Part shown: piece after piece, positions 46,770 through 58,797 of the stretch
How the letters are laid out: each line of letters starts with the position of its first letter
Numbering within the stretch: the first letter of the stretch is position 1
From: Whalleya microplaca
Lineage: Eukaryota > Ascomycota > Sordariomycetes > Xylariales > Xylariaceae
Assembly: GCA_022497155.1 (NCBI GenBank)
Contig: MU385710.1
Coordinates: 1,364,001-1,428,000, forward strand
DNA length: 64,000 nt
Direction: 5' to 3'
Made by a program: the position numbers and the translations under genes
Notes under the pieces: generated by a model
Database searches by the model: none
Seen by the model: the letters and a program-made list of their open reading frames with translations, nothing else
What the model was told of the DNA's origin: nothing

Positions 46770-49700
46770 ATTCGTCGTGTAAAAGGTGTAGATCTTGAGT
46801 CGATATCTGGGTTATGTTGCTCCAACTACCAAGAGGAAGCGATTGTAACGAGAGTAACATGTATTACAATGACTTACAAATAGCTTCGTTGAGTGTTCCT
46901 AGGAGTATTTTTTGAAGACAGACAAGTTGCGGACGTCCGAAACTTGCCTTTGAACAAACTTTGGCAATTCTCATGTCACTCATTATTAACCGCACTAGAG
47001 GATAGACACCGTAAGCATGTGCAACATTACAAGGTCAACGAGTGAGACATCGATAATCAGCGTGGCTTGTCTGAGATTACCTCCTTGCCCAATTAACCTC
47101 CTTGCATCGCGTCCGATAGTGGTGCTCGGAGCTCGTATATTAATGGGAGCCTTGAAGAAGATGGTTGCAGAACTCTATATATATTAATGTTCCGATCTTT
47201 CTCGGTGTTGGGGGCCACAAATATTGAACTACAGTACTAGTTCCCAGGATCAATGGTCATACATCTAGTTTCTCTGGTAGATGGTCTACAGCCCTCGTTA
47301 CATACAGGTATTGCGTAGAACGGTATTGGAATCAATAAAGCTTAAAATTGCTTTGAAGCTCCTGATAGTCGCCTTTCAGGCTTGCGACTTAGAAACTCGG
47401 CAAATTGAACAATTCGAGAATTAGGGGTAACCTGTCGTAGATACCCAGGACACTCTGTAGCTTTTGCGAGTTAATCCAAATAAAGGATTACATTGTACGT
47501 TAGAGATAGAATATTCTGTCTTCGTTACTGTTCCCCTTCCGTACGAGAAGAGTTCCTACTTGCCAGAAACTTAACTTGTACCCGTTATTATTATTGACTT
47601 GGCGGCTATTTCGAGACTTATTCTAGCAGCTTAGAAAGCAATGGGATTGAAAGCTGGAACATGACTAATACTTAAGATCACGGTGAACCTGTCTCCATTG
47701 AATTTTCGGTTCCACTGAGAGGAAATATGTACAGAGTAGTTTGCTCTGAAACCTATTTTTCTGTGAGCGGATTTACAATATAGCATTTAAGAGGGGAAGA
47801 CACGAGTTTCCTAGTAAGGCTTTATTATTTCATTTCAGTGTCAAGTTGAGATAGACTAGGCCTACATATATTTATATCTATAATCGCTAAATAGAAGCTG
47901 CACTATTAGATAGTCTGCTTCTCAACGTGAACATGCTGCCCCGTTAGCATCAATAAACCGCCGATAACCATGTCTACAATTTTTGCCTGATAGACACTAA
48001 GCTTACCTTCTCAGCGTTAGTAAAGCTCATAACCTATGCTATTACTCGGGTGTCATCACATCAGATATTAGTTAGATGCTACTTAAATGTCGCCTAAAAA
48101 TCAGACATGTACGCCTCAATTGCTGTCTAATGTGGACATCTCTCATAAATTCGGACATACTGTGTGAACGTATTGTCGTATTACTATTCGCTATAGGAAC
48201 ATATGGTTTATGAATATGTTGTCGAATAGGGGTGGCTAACCCAAGTGGCTGATATACGCTTTACACTCTGTGGCTATATATATTGAGGGCTTTTCCCCCA
48301 AGGACTCTAGTGATGATACTTTTCCAAGAATTACTTTATGATATTCATAACCTGTGTCTATTTTATCATATGTGGCGTTCCCTTAGGATGTTGTGCTACT
48401 AATATGCATATTAAGCAAGGCCTCTATACACGCGAATGTGCCCTCCCTTCCAGCCACTTTCCTCTTTATGTTTATTGTTCTGTAATCACTTATATCTCTC
48501 TTATGATTATATATATATTGAGAGACCGTGTAATAAGGGCCGTAGTCAGGGCTTGGGATATATTAATTTGCTAATAATTATTTATGGCCTCTGAGGGTGC
48601 TTGCTGTTCTGCATCTGAACATAAGCCTAAGGTTCGGCGACAGGTGTTATATAGACCTTCTGCCGCGGTATGTATTCCTGGTACGTGTCTTATCTGTTGC
48701 CGACATAGCTGTTGTTAGGTTGCTATACCTTTTGTTAGGTAGTTATATATTCTAATAGTATCTCATAATATCTAACAACACCCAATATATGTATTCGTGT
48801 AGCATTCCTGTATCTCGTATAGCTTCTAATAGGTCTTGGCTCCAATCCCCGTATGACAGACCGTTTCGAAATAGCGTGATGATGGTCTTGGTTTTAAAGA
48901 TCTATATAAAATGAGCGCCTTAGTTAGCTAGTACTCTGAAGGAAGTATTCTAGGAACATCCGATTTGGGCCATTTTTCAATGTTATAGTTTCGTGGTATC
49001 TCTGGGAACAGCAGGATAGCGCAGTAGTAGTATTCTTGGAATAAGATTCCTAGTGAACTTGTAGGTCAGAGAAATGGTTGAGACTTAGATGACACTGATA
49101 AATTAAGGGCTTGTAGTCCTTATTTCCGAGGTTGGATGTCCCAGTGCCACGCAGGAAGCACCAGCAAGCGCCTTAAGTAGTATTTCAGTCCTTCAATGCT
49201 GATGGGCTTTTATTAATGCTACTCTTAGATCTTGCAGTGGTACCTCGTGTGCATCAATCAAGATTAAAGTTGCGGCTTCCATCAGCTTTAAAGAGTTCAG
49301 CTAATTTCTAATGTTATGTTAATGGCACCATAACATATGTGTATATGCTTGCATCCCCCTCTAGATCAATTATTGGCTCCAACTCCTTTTTATTTATTTT
49401 TATGCCAGGAACAACCTGACCATTAGGTAGCTTTGTTAGGGACCATTCTCCATCAGTCGTGCAGTTCTCACAGCAGTCACTTGCGCAGCATATGGAAGAA
49501 TAATGTATCCCCATGTTACTACTCTCATATAATGAAATTTGATCTACCATTTCTTACAGGCATTTGGCACAATAACATATCCTCTATATCATAGTCACCC
49601 AATGTTATCGCGTACTTGCATGCTTAAGATACATTTGAAAGTTTAATGCCGGTTTTAGTGCCCGCTTAGCTGGTACTGAGTGGAAGTTCAATATCAACTT

Positions 49701-50671
49701 GGTGGCTCTGAACTTTGTCAGATCTCTAAAATAGGAACTAGACGCAGCATTTAGAGGAATACTATTTATCAAGGTTTTTACTTGGTACTTGGTAATGCCA
49801 TATCTTCCGTATAGGTGTTTGTCAGGTGAAGATATCTTTAGGTAAGGTTAGCTGCCAGGTAGTTATCATCAAGGTAGAGGGCCAGTATTCAAGAGGACTT
49901 GAATACTCTTATTGTTATACCGTCTGACACACACACCTAAATCTATACACACCCTTAGTCGTCTGATACGTTGGATCATCACTGCTAGTCAAACGCTGTC
50001 CGTTGCTGTGACTCTGACAAGTCCCTCTAATCGCTATTGGATGCTGATACGAGGGCTGATGTGAGTCGCCCCAGGCTGACACAGCCACTTTGAGGCTGTT
50101 GAAATAGACAAAGGTAATGAATTAGTAGTAATTAGTAGGGAAGTATAATTACTAGAGTCCTGGAGGGGCGATAGCCAGCCACTAATGACCAACCACCCGA
50201 TGATCCTCTAGGGATAGAAGCTAGCCCTCGTTTCTGATAGCTCAGAACATACTCCAGTTTCGGTATCGATTCGCACCACAAATCTTCATAGATTGCCATA
50301 CCCGGTAATTGCGCCAGATGTGGCATCTCAGGGCTCCCTCATTGGGCTAGGTCATATTTGATCACTGATCACTGCATAAAATTATGTAATCCATGGAAAT
50401 TAATGGAGGCTGGCTTATACCGCTCTCGTTCAAAATGCATGGGCTTCGGATGGCTGTCATTGGCTGTAGAGAAAAGTTTTGGCACAAGCTGAAAATCCCT
50501 AGTCTGGGCATCAAAGACAGGCTTAGGGGTAGGGGTAAGGGTAACAACCAATCCGACTTTGCTGACATGGCTCTGAGCTCAATATCTCTTCGTCATCTAG
50601 AACTTTAAGATTTCGTGACCAGACCTCTATCCATACATAAGACCGCGGTGGAATTTGGAACGTGAATCTCA
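46770..50671. other. AT-rich, gene-poor tract with possible relic coding segments
   Basis: Nearly 3.9 kb without a gene. The middle (about 47200-50100) is visibly AT-rich. Two 78-codon frames occur (48338-48574 +, 49314-49550 -). The second is Cys-rich (ICCASDCCENC) and reads coding-like, and short open segments on the same strand lie at about 48780-49060, broken by stops. I cannot assign them to a known element. A degenerate telomere-like run (TTAGGGGTAGGGGTAAGGG) lies at 50523-50541. Confidence 0.5.
49314..49550 (-). pseudogene. Possible relic of a Cys-rich coding sequence
   Basis: A 78-codon frame with a Cys cluster (CCASDCCENC) followed by GQVVPGIKINKKELEPIIDLEGD, which reads more like protein than random translation. 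No start context, introns or neighbouring exons can be fitted confidently, and the surroundings are AT-rich. It may be a decayed exon, a transposon fragment or chance. Confidence 0.25.
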
Positions 50672-53185
50672 GTGACTTCCAATATGTCATCAGACGACTC
50701 GGTCTGTCCCGAGGATGGGAATTCCACGGACTGCCTCCTTCGATCTCTGTTTTCCCTTCTTGATGACAAGATCAAGACAGATGATGCTACAACTGACTGG
50801 GATCCCATCACCTTTGCTTTTACCGTCCCTGTTGGCCTTTTCGGTATCTTCGCAGCCATCTTCGCCCTCATCACCATTTACCAAGCTGTTCTTGCAGCTG
50901 GCCCTGGACGACGCAAGTGCATTGCACAGGCTATTGGCCCATGGTCGAAGTTGAACTCTCGCAAATGGAGTTGGACTGAGCTTAGATGGTACTACGAAGC
51001 TCGTACCCCTGTTTTAGACCAGCACATGGTTGTGGGAATATTAAACGGCCTTGGTGACTATCTAGACGGAGGGGAGGCCTATGATGTGCCCAAGACAACC
51101 TCTGCAAGTTGGATAGGATTTCTGGATAAATGTGGCTTATTGACACACAGTCTGTTAAAGCAGTCTTGGATCAGTCGAGCTACGGATGTTGATACACTAC
51201 CTGCTGATATTCCAGCTGTTCCAGCTTACGCAGAAGTTGGCTGCATCATCAGTGCGTATTCCATAGTTCTTTATCTCCTACTCCAACTTGTCTTTATAGC
51301 TACGCCTGCCTATTTGAGATGTACCAAGAGTTAGGACTCCCAAGACTTCTAATTCTCGAGACCTGGCGTCATGCTATTAGTTTTATCTAGGGGGTAATTA
51401 CTAACCCTAGATTTCTGCACAGCTCTATCTGGAGCAACGGGGGCGAGGTATATACGAATAGATACCCAGTCGGGCTTAAATACAAGTATACTTGGCAGTG
51501 ATTTTCAATTCGATTTCAGGAACCACCCAATCCTTGGGTTGATAGGTGCCTTCTCCAAACGCCATAAACAAGGTAATCGGCGTACATGGCCTTCTAGAAA
51601 GCACATGTTGGCGACCTTCCACCATTCTAAGGGTGGCTTCAATGCTTTGGTAGACGACCGGCCATATTACGCCAACGCCCTCGAAAACCCGCCGGATACG
51701 TTTATCTCAAATTTCCTTTGCTATAGTTGCACGAATTCCCACCTCTGTCAGGCCGGAAGTCTCTTCGATAAGAGAGATAGGCATAAACTGCTTTGGTTGC
51801 TAGCAGGCGCTTGTCCAGACATTGTCATGCCCAGTGAGTAGCACCCAAAGTCATCGATTTATATTTCTATCTCATTTTCATAGTCAAAAGCGCCCAAGAT
51901 AGGTCTTCAGGCTGTCAATACCTTGCTAAACTGTCTATAACGAAAAACTGCTTACTCTAGGGGTTAGTCTTTCCTTTCTCGATGCTGGGGCCACCAAAGT
52001 TGGATGCCTTTGCGTTGCAAACCAGGTTCTGGGCGGCACCAAAGGGCAGAAACTCAATATATGAGTTCTTTGGAATGTTAAGCCGTCCAGACATCTCGGT
52101 TCGCGTTGTAAAAGAAGAGAGTTTATTTGAAGGAGAACTGCTGGAGTCTGCGTACTCGGAAGAAGCATTATATCTAGGTAAAAGAGCTACCGTGGCCTTG
52201 CCGGTCCCTGACGGCGACGTCTTCAGTATCCTGCCCAGTATATGGGAGAGCTGCTTGGTATTTATTAACACCTACCCAACTTTTCGAACATGGTTTTATG
52301 GTCTGGCCTGGTCCGAAAGGCGCTTGGCTGGCAAAGCAAGACTCAGAGCTTGTGACCTGCAGGCGGGTCTGTTTATATATGACCGCAGTTGCTCTTCTGG
52401 ACACAGCGAATGCGATCAGCAGCGACCATCTGGTGCACACGCCACCGCCCTCGGCCGATGCTGGAAAAGCACGCACGACTCGAGGCGTTGCATATCGCAA
52501 TTTTCACATACTGAAATACCTTCGCTCGTCGATGCAGATTAATCAAGACTCCCCAACGACCGAGCCGGAGGGAGAAAGCTCGAGAGAAATCGAATGGATG
52601 ATCAAGACTCACCCGTTCTTCTTTCACTATTGGGAAGCCAAAGAGGACCACGCTAAGGCTCTTATCTGGCGAATGACTAAGGTAGTCGATATGGGCTACG
52701 AAGTTATTGAGGGGTCGCCCCAAGTGCTCCCAGCTAATGCTGGACCTGCATACTGGAAACAGAGTTCCTCTAAGGGCTCTGTTGGTAAGAATGATCAGCT
52801 TCCTGAGCATGGTCAGCAGGAAGCAAACGATGAAATACCAGAAGCTGGTACGGTGCCAACTGTAGAGAGAGAAAGGCTTCCCACAGAAGCTAGACAAGAA
52901 CAGACAAGCCCTAGCGACAGTGCCTCGGCAGAGAAACATGCAGCAGGGACGTTTTCAATAAGTACAGATTCTCCTGGCAGCAATCCAATGGAGGAAGACG
53001 TAGCAGATGGGGTCGCGGATGGGGAGTACATCTCGGAGAAACCCACGAAATATATAAATGAGGAATGCCTTGATAACATCCTGATTTGGAGAACAATTAT
53101 CCTAGCTATGCTCTTCTACACTGCTGAAGATAATGGCGAGATCATGGCATCTGGGCGGTGGGGTCATGTTATTCCTATTCTCTAG
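50672..53185 (+). CDS. Fungal membrane-anchored protein of unknown function, about 710 aa
   Basis: Four exons fit: 50672-51251, 51423-51833, 51968-52257 and about 52340-53185. The first intron has a GTGCGT donor, an ACTAAC branch and a CACAG acceptor, and removes an in-frame stop. Visible features: a single strong membrane helix at about residues 48-73 (FAFTVPVGLFGIFAAIFALITIYQ), then LAAGPGRRKCIAQAIGPWSKLNSRKWSWTELRW, a hallmark of a large Pezizomycotina family, the first join VGCII/TLSGATGARYIR, DFQFDFRNHPILGLIGAFSK, RKHMLATFHHSKGGF, FPFSMLGPPKLDAFALQTRFWAAPKG and VALLDTANAI. The C-terminal third is acidic and Ser/Pro-rich. No enzymatic motif is seen. The fourth exon's start is uncertain. 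A start at the second Met (50684) is possible. Confidence 0.75.
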
Positions 53186-54338
53186 GAAATGAAGGAGAAT
53201 CATATCGACGAAGACAGAGAAGCGAGAAAATGGGTGGAGACAGGGGCAGCGATATGAAATGAGGGATACCTGGGCCATGGTTGCAGGCTGGTGTTGAAGG
53301 CGTAAATATGTAGAGATACTGTAAGTGAGGGGGTATTATCAGGAATATAACATTACCACCAACTAAGTCATGTCAGTTGGTCTCTAAAAAGGTATGCACA
53401 TGGACTGATGGGTTGACCTTGCCTCTAGACCTCACACTTATCTTCAATTTAAATAAAGAGATCATATAGAATAAGTAAGCACCAGAACAATCATCCTAGG
53501 TGAATTCAAATATCGTAACGGCTAGTTAAGGAGTAGATGGAGGATGAACCACAGTACCGCATAGTCCGTCACTACCAAACACTGAAACACATAGGATTAG
53601 TACGATTTACTCAATCCTATATTACAAACAAAGTAACATTGAGATAAGTTTAAAATAAAGATTAAATACAGACTACAGGCGAAAAGGCAATACAGAAGGT
53701 AGTATCAGACTCTTCAAGAACGCGAGGGTGAACAGGTGATGAATACAAGGATGAAGGGTTCTACCTAGGACTAATGGTACATACGTAAGTACATATGTAT
53801 CTAAGTTAGCAGGATTGATTCTGTCGGCCACGGGTGCTTAGTCATCTAACGAGCCCACAGTAGCCGCATTCTCACGTGGTCCGTGCATATGACAAACATT
53901 ACACTGATTGGTTGAGTCCGATGCTACCTTAAATATTTTTGACCCACCCACCAGCCAGGGTCAGTTGTCCTTCATTCAATGTTCTCAGCCTCACATTACC
54001 TTCCTACGAAGCCTTGCATAATTCAACAACCCATTTGTCTTCGGCGCAACACAAACCTAGTGTGCGACGCGCTTCCCTACCTGATAGTCGCGCTCTGAAG
54101 GTCCTTTTGAAGGCTGTCTCCAGCTCTGGAGATGAACTTGGAATGTCGATAGCCTTCGACTTCTTATCCACCCAACCTTCACTTTTGGTCTGATCTTCTC
54201 TTCCTCCTCCCACGAACGCGACCGCGACCACGATCACGACCACGAGTATCACCGCAACTACTACCACGACTACTACCACAACCGCTACCACTGCCCCTAC
54301 CATTGACATAATCTGCCGACACATTTATCCGCTTCATA
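53186..54338. other. Intergenic region upstream of CTR9
   Basis: 3' flank of the membrane-protein gene, then the CTR9 promoter and leader. About 53200-53800 is AT-rich. From 53940 the sequence is pyrimidine-rich, typical of a fungal promoter and 5' leader. An 84-codon frame at 53939-54193 overlaps this leader and is not called. Confidence 0.45.
54208..54300. repeat. Imperfect CGACCACGA / ACTACCAC repeat in CTR9 leader
   Basis: A C/A-rich imperfect repeat of 6- to 9-bp units ending about 38 bp upstream of the CTR9 start codon. If transcribed it forms a low-structure C/A-rich leader. Confidence 0.7.
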
Positions 54339-57300
54339 ATGGCCGCGACGAGTAACGGCCACCTGAACGGTGCCGCCAATGGTGCTGTACCTGCCGCGCC
54401 TGTCAGCAAGCGATTCTCCGATATCCCTAACACCATTGATATTCCCGTCCGTGACCAGGAAGATGAAGCTGTTGAGATCGGCCTGGGGGACTTGGTCGAT
54501 GACCCCACCGAGCTCTGCACATTGTTCGAGAACGAGGGCGCCGCGCGCACTTATTGGATGACCGTCTCCCTTGCCTACGCGAAACAGAAGAAGATCGACC
54601 ATGCCATTGAGATGCTCATTCGGGGCGGCAGCGCCATGCAGGACAACAACCCCCAGGAGAAGCTTAGCATTGTCACGTGCTTATGCTGGATGTATTTATG
54701 GAAGAGCCGCGAATCCCCACGTGTGCCACCTGAAGGAGCTCTCTTGTCGGAGGCCAAGACCAAGGACTACTTTCTACAACTAGCGACGTCCTCTCTGAAC
54801 GAAGCTTCACGCATAAATCCAGCATTCCCGCCGCTATTTCTGGCCCGTGGCGTGCTTCAGCTGCTGAAGGCCTCATTGCAAGCACCATCCAAGGCTCCGG
54901 GGGCTGGCCATATCGAGCAGGACAAGGCTGATCTACTGAAGGGTGCTCTGAAGGCCTTCGACCAAGCGAGCAAGGTCTCTCAGGGAAAGAACATGTTGGC
55001 ACTGCTAGGAAGAGCAAGAGCACTTTTCGGTCTTGGCAATTATAAGGAGTCTTTGGAAGCTTATCAAAGTGCTCTGAGGAGGATGCCCGACCTTGTGGAC
55101 CCAGACCCTCGAATTGGTATTGGGTGCTGCTTTTGGCAACTTAGGCACAAGGAAGATGCGAAGCAGGCTTGGGAGCGATGTTTAGAAATCAACCCAGAGT
55201 CGAAGACCGCCAATATTCTCCTTGGCCTCTATTACCTAGACGCTAGCGGCCGAGTCCCTACGAACAGCCCGGAATTCATCCGGCTTTACAAGAAAGCCAT
55301 GACCGAGTACACGCAAAAGTCGTTCAAGATCGACAAAAATCAGCCTTTGACTTGCGCCACTTTCGCTAGCTATTTCTTGTCCAGCAAAAATCTCCCCCAT
55401 GTCGAGTCGCTCGCGAACAAGGCCATTCAGTACACGGACGTCAATGCAATTGCGAGTGATGGCTGGTACTTGCTTGCGCGAAAGGAACACTTCAGCGGTA
55501 ACGTCGACACCGCTACCGATTATTACCGCCGTGCGGACGAAGCTAGAGGTGGTCTTGAGAGAGGTTACCTGCCAGCCAAGTTTGGCGTTGCACAGCTTTC
55601 CGTCTTGACTAATGATCTAGGCGAGGCGAAGCTCCGTCTCGAGAAAATCATCCAGCCATCTAGCAAAAACGAGCGTAACTACGAGGCTATGATTCTCTTG
55701 GGCACCTTATATGCCGAAGAGGTATTCGCAAATCAGTACGCCGCTGTCAAGGAGGATAAATCTGTGGAAATGCGGAAAGCCATAGAGTACCTAGAGCATG
55801 TTCGCACAGCTTGGAAAGACCCCAAGAAAAACCTCTCGCCCGACTCCGCAATTCTACTCAATCTTGCCCGCCTCTACGAGAATGACCATCCCGAGAAGGC
55901 TCTTCAGTGCCTCCAGCAGGTTGAGCAGCTGGAGTTAGACCATATCCCATCCTCGGAGCACCCCACTGACGCTGAGGATGAGTCAGCTTTGCGAAACGCC
56001 CTGCGCAAGAATCTCCCACCACAGTTACTGAACAACATTGGGTGCTTCTACTCCCAAGCCGAGAAACATGACCTAGCTAGCGAGATGTTCGAAGCTGCTC
56101 TGAGCTCCTGTGTGCGTATTGGTGAGAAGGGAGAAGATATAGACACAGATGCGTTGGTAACTACCATCAGCTTCAACCTCGGTAGGAGCTACGAGTCCCG
56201 TGGCCTCACCGAGCAGGCGATTGAGGTCTATGAGAAATTGGTGGCGCGTCATGATGACTACATCGATGCTCAGGCCCGTTTGGCATACATAAAATTGCGC
56301 AAAAACCCGAACAAGGAAGGGCCCGACGCTGTTGCCAAGTTGTACCAGGAAAATCCATCAGACCTTGAAGTGCGTGCATTATATGGTTGGTATCTTGGTC
56401 GCGTTAATTCCCGCAAGAGGTCTGGTAACGTGAACGAGGACCCAGAACTGCGTCATTATAAACATACACTCCAGAACTATGACAAGCACGACCGTTATGC
56501 ACTGGTGGGCATGGGCAACCTGTACATGATGGCTGCTCGTGAGATGCGTCGGGAAACAGAGCAAGATAAGCAGAAGAGGTCAGCAGGCTACACGCGAGCC
56601 GTAGAATTCTTCGACAAGGCCCTACAGCTAGACCCAAAAAATGCCTATGCCGCTCAAGGTATCGCTATCGCACTTGTTGAAGATAAGAAGGACTACAAGT
56701 CGGCACTACCTATATTCCTGAAGGTTCGGGAAACCATCAAAGATCCCAACGTCTACATCAATCTCGGACATATATATGCAGAATTGCGCCAATTCTCAAA
56801 AGCGATCGAGAACTACGAGGTCGCGTTGTCCAAGGAGGGCAAGGCAAACGATCCTAACATTATTGCTTGCCTTGGCCGGACGTGGCTGAATAGGGGTAGA
56901 CACGAGCGAAACCTGGATGCATACAAGTCTGCTCTGAGTTTTGCGAAGAAGGTAAGCTTGATGGAAGACTCTGTGTTATGCAAAACTAATAAACATTCAT
57001 AGGCCCTAGAAGTATCACCAGACCAGGTCCACTTCAGGTTCAACGTCGCCTTCGTTCAGATTCAGCTGGTTCAGCACATTATGAATGTGCCTGAAACGCA
57101 GCGTACTCTATCTCAACTTGAGGAAGCATCCGAGGGACTTGAAGCAGCCATCATAGCTCTCGATGAGATTGCCACCCAGCCGCAACCTCCGTACCCAAAG
57201 GCGGATCTCGAGCAGCGAGCGAACATGGCCCGCAACACGCAACGCAAGCAGCTCGGACGGCAAATCGAAAGCCAGAAGGAGTACGAGGAGAAGAACAAGG

Positions 57301-58127
57301 AGAAGCTCGCGGCAGCCAAGGCACAGCGACAAGCTGAACTGACTCGCCGCGAAGAGGCGCGCCAGAAGGCCCTCGCGCAAGAGCGGGAGAGACAGGAGAA
57401 GATCCGCAAGGAGCGAGAGGAAATCATCGCCCGCGACAGAAAAATGGCCGAGCAGCGAGAGGAAGAGGAGCGCGAACGCGCCGCTGCCGAATTGACCACA
57501 GACAGCGAGACGGGCGAGAAGGTCAAACGCAAGCGCAAGACCAAGTCGAAGGGAGAAGGCGGCGGCGGCGGTAGCAGCCAGCCGAAGAAGAGCCGGCCGC
57601 GGAAGAAGAAGGCCGAGCGCACGGACGACGAGGGCTCGGACGAGGAGCAGCGCCAGCCCAAGAAGAAGCGGAAGCTCGCCAAGAAGGAGTCCACCAAGTA
57701 CAAGTCCGCGGAGATCGTCGTCGACAGCTCCGACGAGGACGGCGACGAGGATGCCCTCGATCGCGCGGAGCGGGCTATCGAGAGGGGCCAGTCGTCGCCG
57801 CCCTCGGATGCCGACGACGCGTCCAAGGGCGATCGTCATGAGGACCGCATGGATGTGGATGACAACGCGGCTGACCAGAACGATGACGATGAGGACGAAG
57901 AGGAGCTGACTACCACCCGCGCGCCAACGAAACGCGCCAGACGGGGCAGAGTCCTGGATGACAGTGACGAAGACGAGGATGCAGATCAAGGCGGTGCTGC
58001 GGCCAGTAGTCCCGCGGCCAATGGTGGTGGTGGTGGTGGTTCTGAGGCCGATGATGGCGAGGCGGCGGGCGGTGCGGCAGATACGAGTATGGCGGACGCC
58101 GCGGATGAGGATGATGACGAAGATTGA
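54339..58127 (+). CDS. CTR9: PAF1 complex subunit CTR9 (TPR protein)
   Basis: Ctr9 is the scaffold of the Paf1 complex, which travels with RNA polymerase II and promotes H2B ubiquitination and H3K4/K36 methylation. Two exons, 54339-56951 and 57003-58127, give 1245 residues; the phase-0 join reads SFAKK/ALEVSPDQVHFRFNVA. The N-terminal motif SDIPNTIDIPVRDQEDEAVEIGL is conserved in the family. Tetratricopeptide repeats fill about residues 60-930 (for example NMLALLGRARALFGLGNYKESLEAYQSAL, VYINLGHIYAELRQFSKAIENYEVAL). A long Glu/Lys/Arg coiled coil follows (about 960-1060, QLGRQIESQKEYEEKNKEKLAAAKAQRQAEL), then basic, acidic and Ser-rich low-complexity sequence with KKKRKL-type nuclear signals and an acidic end DEDDDED. 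Antisense frames in the tail are shadows. It converges on the photolyase gene. Confidence 0.96.
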
Positions 58128-58797
58128 AGCAGCTGTACGTACTCAAGAAGTAAACCGGACGTGGCGTAGCTAGCTAGACTCGGCGGGTCCATCGTACCGT
58201 GGTAGTAAAAACTAGGTAATGGCCAGTGTTTTATGAGAATGGCGTGGATTATTATTGGCACGGCTGGCTGGCTACCTAGTGTTTTGGATTAATTATGTAC
58301 AAAAAGGTTTCAGCATAGGCATGTTATATCAATATGACTTTGCTATCTATTATCGCGCGCTGGAAGGCGTATTGTACGTGACTGGTGTGAGGTATCTGGA
58401 TGCTGTGGGGAAGATGCTGGGGTGTCTTTTACCCCTTTTAAAACATGTTGTTCTGTAACTTCTGATTGCTAGGCAAATGAGTGGACTAGGTGACCCCCAT
58501 GCCTCCTCAGGTCTACGATGAGGGAGCTATTTTCTCCAGCTTGTAGATCAGGTAAGACGTCTACAGTAGTTATTCAAATATTATCTATAAACTTAGGGGC
58601 AGAGCCCAGCTTCCAACATAAAGTCCGTCATTAAGCAGTAAGAAAACGCGGCCAAACAAGACTGCTAAGTAAGTTAGATACAAGTATGATTTACATAATG
58701 TCAAATCGGCAGAACACTTTTCAAGATTAATAGAAAGTAAGGATTATTCCTAGTATCTCTCCATTATATCCTTCCCCTATCTAGGTAACTAACCAAA
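58128..58797. other. Convergent intergenic region
   Basis: 3' flanks of CTR9 and the photolyase gene. No coding signal beyond short frames. Confidence 0.4.

Noticed and set aside
50523..50546. Telomere-like run TTAGGGGTAGGGGTAAGGG
   Set aside because: Only about three imperfect units in an interior position; too short to claim a former telomere.
52298..52542. Two overlapping plus-strand frames in the unknown membrane-protein gene
   Set aside because: They are explained by an intron between 52257 and about 52340 that switches frame, not by two genes.
57108..57989. 293- and 237-codon minus-strand frames rich in Leu or Ser
   Set aside because: Antisense to the charged low-complexity C-terminus of CTR9.
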